From NCBI RefSeq assembly GCF_022458745.1, contig NZ_JAJJJF010000008.1, positions 85,962 through 149,961 on the forward strand: a stretch of DNA of 64,000 bases. The letters are read 5' to 3'. This document shows, piece after piece, positions 17,574-26,566 of the stretch (position 1 is the first letter of the stretch; each line of letters starts with the position of its first letter). Position numbers and translations under genes: made by a program. The notes under the pieces were generated by a model. The model saw only the letters and a program-made list of their open reading frames with translations, was not told the origin of the DNA and did no database searches. Origin of the DNA: Bacillus piscicola (lineage in GTDB: Bacteria > Bacillota > Bacilli > Bacillales > Marinococcaceae).

Positions 17574-18737
17574 ATGGAATTAGCATCTGTTATCGGAGTG
17601 GGCAGTTCTCGTTATGGGAATTTAGATTCTACTTTTTTGGAATTAGTCACTGAAGCGGCAGATAAGGCTTTAGAAGATGCCAATGTTCATCCGGATGAAA
17701 TTGACGCCTTGTATTTAGGAAACTTCGCGGGTGATCAGTTTTTTGACCAAAATCACTTGGCATCCTATGCTGCTTCTGCCATTGGTTTAAATGGAACGCC
17801 GGCTACGAGAGTAGAGGGAGCATGTGCATCAGGAAGCCTGGCAATTCGGGAAGCCATTTTTGCGATTAAAAGCGGATTATGTCAACGTGTTTTGGTGGTG
17901 GGAGCAGAGAAAATGACGTCTCTTTCTACCTCGGGGGTAACTGGAGTATTAGCCCAAGCGAGTAATCAGGAACTGGAGGTGGCAGTTGGATTGACTTTTC
18001 CGGGGTCCTTCGCATTGATGGCAATGAGGCATATGCATCGTTATGGAACCACACGAGAACACCTTGCTGCCGTGGCTGTCAAAAACCATGAACATGGTTT
18101 TCTTAATCCTGATGCACACATGAGAAAGAAAATTACGATGGAGGAAGTCTGTTCTTCCAATGCGATGGTAGCGAAACCATTTAATCGATATGATTGTTCG
18201 TTAATCTCCGACGGAGCATCCGCCATGGTTTTATCTTCTCCCGACTTGGCTTCAGAACATCACGAAAAAGTGATTGACATTATCGGATCTGGGCAAGCGT
18301 CAGCACCATTTGAGGTCTTCTTGAATGAAGAAATGACATCCTTCTCATCAACTCGTTTAGCAGCGGGCAAGGCTTATGAGATGGCCCAAATACAACCGGC
18401 AGATGTTCAGTTGGCAGAAGTCCATGATTGTTTTACAATTGCCGAGATTATTGCTACAGAAGACTTGGGGTTTTTCAAACCGGGTGAAGGTGGACCGGCA
18501 GTAGAAGTAGGTTTAACAAAAATAGGAGGAAAGATTCCTGTAAATCCAAGCGGCGGGTTAAAAGCCAAAGGGCATCCCGTCGGCTCAACGGGTGTAGGGC
18601 AAGGGGTGGAAATGGTTTATCAACTGAGAAGACAAGCAGGAGATAGACAAGTGAAGGATGCATCCATTGGATTAACACATAACGTTGGTGGATCTGGTGG
18701 CACATGTAATGTCCATATCTATCGAAGGAGGGGATAA
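17574..18737 (+). CDS. Thiolase (SCP2/BbsB-like acetyl-CoA acetyltransferase)
   Basis: 387 aa thiolase fold. It has the nucleophilic Cys in EGACASGS (about residue 84), HDCF, the His in GGLKAKGHPVGSTG and the C-terminal HNVGGSGGTC. It cleaves a 3-oxoacyl-CoA with CoA to acetyl-CoA and a shortened acyl-CoA. The stop overlaps by 1 nt the ATG of a DUF35 protein. Such thiolase-DUF35 pairs form obligate complexes, for example the benzoylsuccinyl-CoA thiolase BbsAB. In this context the substrate may be the CoA ester of the 3-oxoacid made by the carboxylase. Confidence 0.87.
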   Translation: MELASVIGVGSSRYGNLDSTFLELVTEAADKALEDANVHPDEIDALYLGNFAGDQFFDQNHLASYAASAIGLNGTPATRVEGACASGSLAIREAIFAIKSGLCQRVLVVGAEKMTSLSTSGVTGVLAQASNQELEVAVGLTFPGSFALMAMRHMHRYGTTREHLAAVAVKNHEHGFLNPDAHMRKKITMEEVCSSNAMVAKPFNRYDCSLISDGASAMVLSSPDLASEHHEKVIDIIGSGQASAPFEVFLNEEMTSFSSTRLAAGKAYEMAQIQPADVQLAEVHDCFTIAEIIATEDLGFFKPGEGGPAVEVGLTKIGGKIPVNPSGGLKAKGHPVGSTGVGQGVEMVYQLRRQAGDRQVKDASIGLTHNVGGSGGTCNVHIYRRRG

Positions 18738-19078
18738 TGTTGGATTCCAAATTACTCGTTTATCAATGCCAGAAATGTGGACGGCGAACTCTCATTCCCC
18801 AGGGTTATTGCACGAATTGTCGGGCTAGAAATAGCTTTCACTCTTTGCACGTGCCAGGAGAAGGGACAGTTTTTTCTTACACGGAAATTCATGTGGCAGA
18901 AGAAAGGTTAAAGGAGGAAGTGCCTTATATTGTAGCGGTTATCGAATGTGAGGGTGAATTAAGATTGATGGCAAGGATCAGGCGCGAAGATTCAGAACAA
19001 GTGGCAATCGGAGCAACCGTTGAGCTCGTTGAATGGAAAGAAGATACCCCTCTATTCAAGGTGAGTCAGTATTCATAA
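18737..19078 (+). CDS. DUF35 Zn-ribbon/OB-fold thiolase partner
   Basis: 113 aa. The N-terminal zinc ribbon has CQKCG and CTNC (residues about 11-30), followed by a DUF35 OB fold (GEGTVFSYTEIHV, PYIVAVIEC). These proteins pair with the thiolase encoded immediately upstream, acting in complex assembly and possibly binding CoA substrate. AAGGAGG lies within the thiolase end, and ATG 18737 overlaps its stop, so the two are translationally coupled. Confidence 0.85.
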   Translation: MLDSKLLVYQCQKCGRRTLIPQGYCTNCRARNSFHSLHVPGEGTVFSYTEIHVAEERLKEEVPYIVAVIECEGELRLMARIRREDSEQVAIGATVELVEWKEDTPLFKVSQYS

Positions 19079-19126
19079 GGTACCTTTACGAATAGGAGCA
19101 AATACCTTAACTAAGGAGAGTACCGC

Positions 19127-19755
19127 ATGTCCAGTTTAACCCCTAGACAGTTAAAAGCTAAAAGAACAAAAAAAAAATCGTTGAAACGGCTCTCAGACTT
19201 TTTAGTGAAAAAGGATTTGACCAGGTCACTGTTGATGAAATTGTACGACTAAGCAAAACATCCAAAGGAGCCTTTTACGGGCACTTTACATCTAAATACG
19301 AAATTTTCCTAGAAAAATTTAAAGAGATTGATAATTTCTATAATGAGTTCATCCATTCTCTTCCGCAAGAAGTAGTGAGTGCGAGTGAAAAGATCCTACG
19401 TTTCTTTACGGCGCAGATGAGCTATTTACGAGACGTCTTAGGTAAAGATTTGATGAGGACGGTATATTTAAATGCGTTAATGCTTGAATCTGATAATTAT
19501 TTTTCTAATCCAAATCGAAATTTGTATAAAATTATACATTCTTTTGTAGAAGAAGGAATAGGGTCGGGGGAATTTAAAAATGAACTTGATTCTCAAGAAT
19601 TAACCTTGTTAATTACACGCTGCATGAGAGGGAGTCTTTATGATTGGTTTATTTTTGGAGACAACTTCAATCTTATAGGGGAAAGTCAAAAATTTATAGT
19701 TATCGTTTTGGACGGCATAAAAAGGCGACAGCTAGGAAACGGTTCAATTGTATGA
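19127..19755 (+). pseudogene. TetR/AcrR regulator with frameshift at an A10 tract
   Basis: The ATG at 19127 (AAGGAGAG upstream) opens a frame that leaves the conserved sequence at ten consecutive A residues (19168-19177). After the tract, another frame encodes a complete TetR protein: KIVETALRLFSEKGFDQVTVDEIV, TSKGAFYGHFTSKYEIF, then a ligand-domain C-terminus to the stop at 19755. One extra A would restore a ~210-aa protein. The rest is intact, so the causes could be slippage, phase variation, a recent mutation or a sequencing error. It probably controls the palindrome at 17453-17470. Confidence 0.8.
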
Positions 19756-19772
19756 CAACTTAAAGTTAGGAG

Positions 19773-21758
19773 ATGATTACGATAAATAGGAATAATATAC
19801 GTTCAGAGTTTATCCAATCTTCGGAATCCATCTCAACTATTAAAAATGCCAAGGAAGCATATATAGAAAAAGGAAAACAACCTGACATTCCCTTTCGTTC
19901 GGAAATTCTATTGTCTTGGGAAAGATCGAAGAATTTTGGAGTTAATCCTTTTCAAAAACAAGTAAACAAAAATGTAAAAACAACAGAATTGTTAGACTCC
20001 CAAGAAAGAAATGAAAAACTACTTCATTTTGCGAGACAAGATATGCAGCACCTCATTCAGTCGATTGGGGATTCTAGGACTATTATAACGATTAGTGACA
20101 AAGATGGGCTTCTGTTGGATGCGTATGGACACCTTAACATCAAGAAAAAAGCGGGAGAAATAAACTTTTTACCGGGAGCAGTTTGGAACGAAGAGACAGC
20201 TGGAACGAATGCTATTGGTACAGTTATAAAAAATAAATTACCTATTCATATTTTTTTTACCGAACACTTTAGTGAAGGATGGCAAGATTGGTTTTGTGCA
20301 GCCGCTCCCATTTTTCATCCTTTCACTAATGAGCTAATGGGAGTACTTGACTTATCAGGAAAATGGAAAAACATTAACTCTCATACATTAGGATTGGCTA
20401 TTTCTAAAGCCAACAACATATCGAGACGAATTGAGGGGCTCTTATATCGCGAAGGACTTGAAATGAATCCGCTCTTAAAAACATTACTCGGTTCTATGGA
20501 TGATGGAGTAATGTTAGTAGACGAGAATCGTAACGTTCTGAAAGTAAATGAAAAAATGGAATCAATCTTAACCGGCATCAACAAAAATAAAAAGATTGCT
20601 GACTATCCAGAGATAGAAAAACTTGTTAATTTGATTTTACTTAAGAAAACACAGTCTGTCGTGGAGGAAGAAATCTCTATCCATAATGGTAAGGGGAAAT
20701 ATATTTTAACGGCTCAGCCTGTGAGCATGGATACAAATCGTATGCTCGGTATCTTCATTCGCTTGCGGCCGAGTATACAAAAAAGTCAAATCAAACAAAG
20801 TAAAATACTAAATCGCCATCAACCAGCTGCAAGATCAACAGAGTATACATTTGAGAACATGATTGGTTCGTCCAATTCATTTGTTAAGGTAATAGAGAAA
20901 GCAAAAAAAGCAGCATCTTTACAGTCTACACTTCTTCTGAATGGGGAGACAGGTACGGGGAAAGAGTGGTTTGCACAGGCGATTCACAACCATAGTGAAA
21001 GAAGTGATAACCCCTTTATTGCCTTGAACTGTGGAGCCATCCCACGAGAATTGGTGGAAAGTGAATTATTTGGATATGAACATGGGGCTTTCACAGGTGC
21101 GAAACAAAAAGGGCAACTTGGGAAATTCGAATTGGCGAATGGGGGAACAATTTTTCTTGATGAAATAGGAGACATGCCGTTAAACGTTCAAGTACACTTA
21201 CTTCGAGTATTAGAGGAAAGGACTGTTACACGAATTGGAGGGAACAGTCCTACTCCTGTAGACGTGAGAGTCATTGCTGCCACTCATAGAAATCTCACCG
21301 AAGCGGTTCAGAACGGTACCTTTAGAGAAGATCTGTTGTATCGCCTTCGAGTGATTCAACTACAAATCCCGAGCTTACACGAGAGGATGGAGGATATTCC
21401 GCTTCTTATTCATCATTATATTCACGAGCTAAGCAGCAGCTTTGATAAAAAGAATGTTGAGATTGATCCTACTGCGATGAAATATCTACAGTCTTATTCA
21501 TGGCCGGGAAATATACGAGAGATTAAAAATGTAGTAGAACAATTGCTTTTTAATATGGAAGGTACTAGCATCCTTCCTTGCGACATACCACCCGAAATAC
21601 ACAGGACACAAGAAACGGAATCTGAAAAAAATAACCTTGTTCAAGCGATACGATCCTCCAAAGGGAATGTCACACAAGCGGCAGAACGTTTAGGAATCTC
21701 TCGGGCTACAATGTATAGAAAAATGAAAAAATTTGGTGTTGCAGCAAACCAAGATTGA
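19773..21758 (+). CDS. Sigma-54-dependent enhancer-binding activator (AcoR/AcxR type)
   Basis: 661 aa. Domains: GAF-like sensor about 60-215, PAS-like about 230-330, AAA+ sigma-54 interaction domain about 360-590, and Fis-type helix-turn-helix about 628-655. Walker A is GETGTGKE (391-398), the sigma-54 contact loop GAFTGA (438-443) and Walker B FLDEIGD (461-467), all intact. It should activate the sigma-54 promoter at 21937 ahead of the carboxylase genes, as AcxR does for acetone carboxylase. The annotated ATG abuts GGAG, so translation initiation is unusual, but no better start is visible. Confidence 0.9.
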   Translation: MITINRNNIRSEFIQSSESISTIKNAKEAYIEKGKQPDIPFRSEILLSWERSKNFGVNPFQKQVNKNVKTTELLDSQERNEKLLHFARQDMQHLIQSIGDSRTIITISDKDGLLLDAYGHLNIKKKAGEINFLPGAVWNEETAGTNAIGTVIKNKLPIHIFFTEHFSEGWQDWFCAAAPIFHPFTNELMGVLDLSGKWKNINSHTLGLAISKANNISRRIEGLLYREGLEMNPLLKTLLGSMDDGVMLVDENRNVLKVNEKMESILTGINKNKKIADYPEIEKLVNLILLKKTQSVVEEEISIHNGKGKYILTAQPVSMDTNRMLGIFIRLRPSIQKSQIKQSKILNRHQPAARSTEYTFENMIGSSNSFVKVIEKAKKAASLQSTLLLNGETGTGKEWFAQAIHNHSERSDNPFIALNCGAIPRELVESELFGYEHGAFTGAKQKGQLGKFELANGGTIFLDEIGDMPLNVQVHLLRVLEERTVTRIGGNSPTPVDVRVIAATHRNLTEAVQNGTFREDLLYRLRVIQLQIPSLHERMEDIPLLIHHYIHELSSSFDKKNVEIDPTAMKYLQSYSWPGNIREIKNVVEQLLFNMEGTSILPCDIPPEIHRTQETESEKNNLVQAIRSSKGNVTQAAERLGISRATMYRKMKKFGVAANQD

Positions 21759-21787
21759 AAAGACAAAAACATAAAATATAGATATGT

Positions 21788-21818
21788 AAACTTCCATTAT
21801 GGGGGTTTATTTTTTTTG
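21788..21818 (+). terminator. Terminator after the sigma-54 activator gene
   Basis: AAACTTCC pairs with GGGGGTTT (two G-T pairs) over a 5-nt loop, followed by an A and then eight T residues. Confidence 0.6.
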
Positions 21819-21822
21819 AAAT

Positions 21823-21851
21823 TGAGACAAGTGAGACGAATTTTGTCTCAC
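21823..21851. promoter_or_regulatory. Upstream activator (enhancer) site for the sigma-54 activator
   Basis: GTGAGAC (21831-21837) and GTCTCAC (21845-21851) form a perfect inverted repeat with a 7-bp spacer. An extra TGAGAC at 21823 makes a third half-site. It lies about 85-115 bp upstream of the -24 box, the usual distance for enhancer sites. Binding by the neighbouring activator is inferred. Confidence 0.65.
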
Positions 21852-21936
21852 TGATACAGATACAAAAAGAGAACACGATGAAACGATGAATCGAAAAATC
21901 CTGTATTAACAGTGGTTATAAATGTTTACTAAAAGT

Positions 21937-21951
21937 TGGCACAATTATTGC
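21937..21951 (+). promoter_or_regulatory. Sigma-54 (-24/-12) promoter of the carboxylase operon
   Basis: TGGCAC (21937-21942), 5 bp, TTGC (21948-21951) followed by T: an exact match to the sigma-54 consensus, preceded by T. It lies about 90 bp upstream of the first carboxylase gene and directly downstream of a sigma-54 activator gene. Confidence 0.9.
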
Positions 21952-22040
21952 TTTATATATTAGTAAGTAAAAAGGGGGGAGATATCACCGATTCCGTAAA
22001 CAGAAAATGGAAAATAAAAAAATGGAAAGGGGAAAGCAGA

Positions 22041-23978
22041 ATGGGGCTATTAATGACGATTGATAATGGGGGTACTTTTACGGATGCTTGCTTGATCAAT
22101 AAAGATCGAGTAATAAGCACGAAATCCCTTACGACACCGTATGACCTGACTAAATGCTTTGTTGATGTAATTAAAAAAGGTTCAAAAGAACTTTATGGGA
22201 AGGAGGATATCCGGACTATTTTAACAGAGATTGATTATCTTCGTTATTCGACTACAGCGGGTACAAATGCAATCGTTCAAAAAAAGGGTCCACGTGTAGG
22301 GCTCATTATGAGGGAAAGGACAGACCCCTCTATACTTCAGGCAAGCTCAGAGGAACGAGAAATGTTTTCCATCATCGTGGAAGATCGGATAGCTGGATTG
22401 GATCTCGACGCTGATGAAAGTATGCTAGAAGGCAATGTGGTAGAAGCTGTAAACCAATTACTATCTCAAGGGGTGGAACGGATCGTTGTAAGTTTAAGTG
22501 AACCGAGTTTAGTTAGTGATGAGAATAAAATAAAAAATATTATTTTACGTAAATACCCGCGTCACCTTTTAGGTGCAGTACCTATCTTAATATCTCATGA
22601 ACTGGTGGATGATAAGGACGATCGAAGACGCACTTGGGGAGCTCTTATTAATTCGTTTCTTCATCCAGGCATGGAGAATTTTCTTTACAACGCTGAAAAT
22701 GTTCTACGGGATCATCGTACAAAGAATCCATTACTAATTTTTCAAAATGACGGAAATTCGGCAAGGGTAGCAAAAACAACAGCGATTAAATCGTACGGTT
22801 CAGGCCCGCGTGGAGGGATGGAAGGCGCAAAAGCACTGGCTGAACAATACAACATATCAGGCATGTTGACTCTAGACATTGGGGGGACCACATCTGATGC
22901 TGGGTTAGTTAAAAGAGGCGAAGTAAAAGAGGAACGGTATGGAAAGGTCGAAAGCATTCAAACATCATTCTCACTGAGTGATTTAATTAGTGTCGGTGCT
23001 GGCGGAAGTTCCATTTTTACCGTAACCGACGGAAAGATTGCTGTTGGGCCTGAAAGCGTAGGGGCTGCACCGGGACCGGCTTGCTTTAGCCGAGGTGGTA
23101 AAGAAGCAACTATTACGGATGCCAATTTGCTCATGGGTATTTTAGATTCCCGTTCTTATTTTGGCGGGTCGATGGTGTTGGATGAATCACGAGCGAGAGA
23201 AGTCATCGAAAAAAATGTCGCCGCTCCTCTTGGAGTCAGTCTCGAAGAAGCTTTGATTTTAATGGAGCAGGCTTATGAGGAAAAGATTGCTCAAGGAATT
23301 TCTCCGTATCAAACCCAGGTCGATGATGCTACACTTCTAGCTTTTGGAGGCGCCGGTCCAATGAGTGCTTGTGGAGTGGCAGAATCTGCAGGTATTAAGA
23401 ATGTCATTATTCCTCGTCAGGCAGCTATCTTCAGTGCTTTTGGGATTAGTTTCAGTGATATTGCCCATGACTATCAAGCTAATATTACAGAAGTAAGCAC
23501 CTCAACCATAGAAGAGAAAATGGATCTACTAATGGAACGAGCAACAAAAGATATGTTTGCAGAAGGCTTTGATCTGTCGGAGTGTAAAATTCAAACATAT
23601 CTTAATTTCAGTCAAAATGGAAAATACGAAACAGTCATTTTTGACAATCCACATTCATTGAAACTGAAAGAAAAAACGATGGAAGATATTCATCTTCATG
23701 TGAAAGTGGAAAAACCAATTGAACATTTTGAATTGGAAGAGAAAAGCAAACTAAATAAACAACAACCAACGCCTTCATATGAAAAAACAATTTTAAATTC
23801 ACAAAGGAAGACAAGTGACATTCCAGTGTATCATTTTGATGACTTGCAGCCAGGCACTATTGGAGAAGGGCCAGCATTAATTGAGGATGAATTCTTTACT
23901 AGCCGTGTTTTAGATGGATGGACATTCCGGATTAATGAAAATAGCGATATTTTCTTACAGAACGAGGAGGCGAAGTAA
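22041..23978 (+). CDS. HyuA-type carboxylase subunit (ApcA-like)
   Basis: 645 aa (about 70 kDa), hydantoinase A/oxoprolinase family with an actin-like ATPase fold. Visible motifs are IDNGGTFTDACL near the start, LDIGGTTSDAGLV (about residue 280), GPESVGAAPGPACF, and AFGGAGPMSACGVAE. These proteins phosphorylate or enolise a ketone substrate before carboxylation. ATG 22041 follows AAAGGGGAAAG. An upstream in-frame TTG lies inside the sigma-54 promoter and is rejected. It has the size and position of ApcA in acetophenone carboxylase. Next gene starts 2 nt after the stop. Confidence 0.82.
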   Translation: MGLLMTIDNGGTFTDACLINKDRVISTKSLTTPYDLTKCFVDVIKKGSKELYGKEDIRTILTEIDYLRYSTTAGTNAIVQKKGPRVGLIMRERTDPSILQASSEEREMFSIIVEDRIAGLDLDADESMLEGNVVEAVNQLLSQGVERIVVSLSEPSLVSDENKIKNIILRKYPRHLLGAVPILISHELVDDKDDRRRTWGALINSFLHPGMENFLYNAENVLRDHRTKNPLLIFQNDGNSARVAKTTAIKSYGSGPRGGMEGAKALAEQYNISGMLTLDIGGTTSDAGLVKRGEVKEERYGKVESIQTSFSLSDLISVGAGGSSIFTVTDGKIAVGPESVGAAPGPACFSRGGKEATITDANLLMGILDSRSYFGGSMVLDESRAREVIEKNVAAPLGVSLEEALILMEQAYEEKIAQGISPYQTQVDDATLLAFGGAGPMSACGVAESAGIKNVIIPRQAAIFSAFGISFSDIAHDYQANITEVSTSTIEEKMDLLMERATKDMFAEGFDLSECKIQTYLNFSQNGKYETVIFDNPHSLKLKEKTMEDIHLHVKVEKPIEHFELEEKSKLNKQQPTPSYEKTILNSQRKTSDIPVYHFDDLQPGTIGEGPALIEDEFFTSRVLDGWTFRINENSDIFLQNEEAK

Positions 23979-23979
23979 A

Positions 23980-24333
23980 ATGAAAACAAACATGACCGAA
24001 TATTTAGCAATTGATTTGGAAAGTGAGTTATGGTGCTGCCGAAAGTGTGAGCACGAGCTGGCATCCGCACGCGGAAATTACAAAGAGGGACTTCTCGTTT
24101 ATGACCGTGACCCAAGAGAAATCCATAAGCCTATTATTAATCCGGACTTATATGAGTATACTTTCGCTCCGGATCCAGAATGGTGCAGAATTTTAGAGTA
24201 TTATTGTCCAAACTGCGCAACACAAATTGAAGTCGAATATCTCCCACCAGGACATCCTCCAATGTTTGATATGGAATTTGATATTGATTCATTAAAAGAG
24301 CGTTATTTAGAGAGAAAGGGGCAAAAAGCATGA
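23980..24333 (+). CDS. Acetone/acetophenone carboxylase gamma-type subunit (ApcB-like)
   Basis: 117 aa, about 13 kDa, acetone carboxylase gamma family (PF08882). Cysteines CCRKC near residue 20 and YYCPNC near residue 88 form a likely zinc site, followed by VEYLPPGHPPMFDMEFDID, a well-conserved family tail. It is a small structural subunit of the ATP-dependent ketone carboxylase complex. CGAGGAGG precedes the ATG, and its last 4 nt overlap the next gene. The small size and position between two HyuA genes fit ApcB. Confidence 0.87.
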   Translation: MKTNMTEYLAIDLESELWCCRKCEHELASARGNYKEGLLVYDRDPREIHKPIINPDLYEYTFAPDPEWCRILEYYCPNCATQIEVEYLPPGHPPMFDMEFDIDSLKERYLERKGQKA

Positions 24334-26504
24334 AACAAGTAAGCGTAGATATTGGCGGGACGTTTACAGACTGCTTCTTGGTTTGGGATGAAATATCACT
24401 AGAAACGAAAGCGCTGACCACACACCATAACTTGGCGCTTGGTTTTATGGAGGCTCTAGAACAGGCTTGCCAGGAACTCGGCAAAGATATTAGAAGCGTT
24501 CTTTCCCAGTTGGATTCCGTGCGCTACGCTACGACATTGGGAACAAACGCTCTCATTGAACGTAAGGGGCCGAAAATAGGCTTACTAACAACTGCAGGTT
24601 ATGAAAGTCAAGTTCCATTGAGCCGGGGGCGGGGATACGGTGACGGATTAACCCCGCAAGAACAGCAGGACCTTCCGGCAGGTAAGCGGCCTGAGCCTAT
24701 TGTACCGATTCCAATGATTGCAGGTATTCGTGAACGGATTGACTATAAAGGTGAAGTCCTTATGCCTTTAGATGAAGGACACTTGCGAAAACAAATCAGG
24801 CATCTCGTTGACCAAGGTGCAGAAGGTATCGTTGTGGGTCTTATGAATTCTGTAATAAACCCCATTCATGAACGGAGAGTGGAGGAGATTTTTCTAGAGG
24901 AATATCCAACGCATATGTTAGGCGCTATCCCTATTATCCTTTCTCATCAGGTAGCAGAAAGAAAAGGGGAATATGTGAGAATCACTTCTTCGATATTAGA
25001 TGCTTATTTGCACGCTCAAATGCACTACGCGTTAAGCTCATTGGAGATGACGTTGAAAGAATACGGATATAAGAAACCAATGTCCGTTGTCCACAACATT
25101 GGAGGAATGGCTCAACTGAATTCCACCCATGCCTTGCAAACGATTCATTCTGGTCCAACGGCAGGGGTTAATGCAGCTGAACACCTTTCAGAAGATTTTG
25201 ATGTTGGTCAATTAATTGCCATGGATATGGGCGGAACAAGCTGTGACATTGGAATAGTAGTAGGTGGAGGAATCCGTTTCTATGATTTCAACCCAGTAAT
25301 AGATCGATGGTTAGTTGGGATTCCGATGCTCCATTTAGGAATTATAGGGGCAGGCGGTGGTTCTATAGCACGCTATGATAATACTCTAAAGCAGATCGAG
25401 GTCGGCCCCACAAGTGCTGGGTCAGAACCCGGACCAGCAAGTTTTGACCGTGGTGGAATGGATCCAACGGTAACTGATGCGGATTTAATCTTGGGGTATC
25501 TTGATCCAGAATATTACGCCGAAGGAAGCATTGGTTTAAAAAAGAAGCGTTCTGAATTTGCGATTCGTGAAGAGATATGCGAAGAGACAGATATCTCATT
25601 GATCGACGCAGCTCGTCAAATTAAAAAGAAGGTAGACACCAACATGGCCCACACCATCTTTAAGGAACTAGGGGTAAAAGGCTATGATCCGAAAAACTTC
25701 ACCCTACTTGCTTATGGCGGAAATGGGCCACTTCACTGTTGTGGAATTGCAGAGGTTCTTGAGATCGATAAGGTATTAATACCTCCTTTTGCTCCTATTT
25801 TCTCCGCAGTTGGAGCTGGTCTGATGAACCAGGTTAACATTCATGAAAAATCAGTATTTATGAACATCTATGATTCGAATACACGCAGTCTTTTGGAAGA
25901 TTATGACCGCTTCAATGATCTTGTTGCAGAATTAGAAATGGCGGGGAAAGAAGAGCTTATGCGTCAGGATATTCCAGAGACAGCCATTCAGCACCGCTTA
26001 GAATTGGATATGCGCTATGGAAATCAGTTAACCCAAACATCTGTCATTTCACCTGTTAACCGTTTATCAAACAAAACAGAAGTGCTTGAGATGGCTAAAG
26101 CATTTAGTGAAAACTACGGGGAACGTTTTGGGGATGGAAGTCAGCAGCCTGAGGCTGGTATTCGTATTAATACAATTCGAGTAGTATCTTACGTTGAATT
26201 AGAACAAGTTGCTTTCAACAAACCAGTAGAGGGGTCGGTTGAACCGCCGAAACCGGTTAGTAAGCGTGAATGTTATTTCGTGGATTTCGAAGAGCCGGTA
26301 GCAACAAATGTGTATCGTTCCGAGATGATTCAACCAGGCACTGCTATTGAGGGACCGGCACTTGTCGAATCACCGCGTGCCACCTATTTGATCGAACCAG
26401 GGTGGAAATTAATTATGGGAGAAAATAATTCCAGTTGGATTGTCAATGAGGCTAAGATCAGAAGTAAAAAAAGTTTACACAGCGGAACGATGAAGGTGAA
26501 CTAA
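24330..26504 (+). CDS. HyuA-type carboxylase subunit (ApcC/AcxA-like)
   Basis: 724 aa (about 80 kDa), the longer HyuA-type ATPase subunit. Motifs: VDIGGTFTDCFLVW at the N-terminus, YATTLGTNALIERKGP, MDMGGTSCDIGIV (about 297), GPTSAGSEPGPASF and YGGNGPLHCCGIAE. It is the second ATPase-like subunit in the operon, as in acetophenone carboxylase, where two different HyuA-like subunits (ApcA and ApcC) coexist. Acetone carboxylase has only one. The ATG overlaps the gamma-subunit stop by 4 nt, indicating translational coupling. Confidence 0.87.
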   Translation: MKQVSVDIGGTFTDCFLVWDEISLETKALTTHHNLALGFMEALEQACQELGKDIRSVLSQLDSVRYATTLGTNALIERKGPKIGLLTTAGYESQVPLSRGRGYGDGLTPQEQQDLPAGKRPEPIVPIPMIAGIRERIDYKGEVLMPLDEGHLRKQIRHLVDQGAEGIVVGLMNSVINPIHERRVEEIFLEEYPTHMLGAIPIILSHQVAERKGEYVRITSSILDAYLHAQMHYALSSLEMTLKEYGYKKPMSVVHNIGGMAQLNSTHALQTIHSGPTAGVNAAEHLSEDFDVGQLIAMDMGGTSCDIGIVVGGGIRFYDFNPVIDRWLVGIPMLHLGIIGAGGGSIARYDNTLKQIEVGPTSAGSEPGPASFDRGGMDPTVTDADLILGYLDPEYYAEGSIGLKKKRSEFAIREEICEETDISLIDAARQIKKKVDTNMAHTIFKELGVKGYDPKNFTLLAYGGNGPLHCCGIAEVLEIDKVLIPPFAPIFSAVGAGLMNQVNIHEKSVFMNIYDSNTRSLLEDYDRFNDLVAELEMAGKEELMRQDIPETAIQHRLELDMRYGNQLTQTSVISPVNRLSNKTEVLEMAKAFSENYGERFGDGSQQPEAGIRINTIRVVSYVELEQVAFNKPVEGSVEPPKPVSKRECYFVDFEEPVATNVYRSEMIQPGTAIEGPALVESPRATYLIEPGWKLIMGENNSSWIVNEAKIRSKKSLHSGTMKVN

Positions 26505-26566
26505 ATCGATTGCAGTAGAGTTGGTGCTCACTTGAAAGTACAAATAATAAGAAGGAGTGATAAAAA

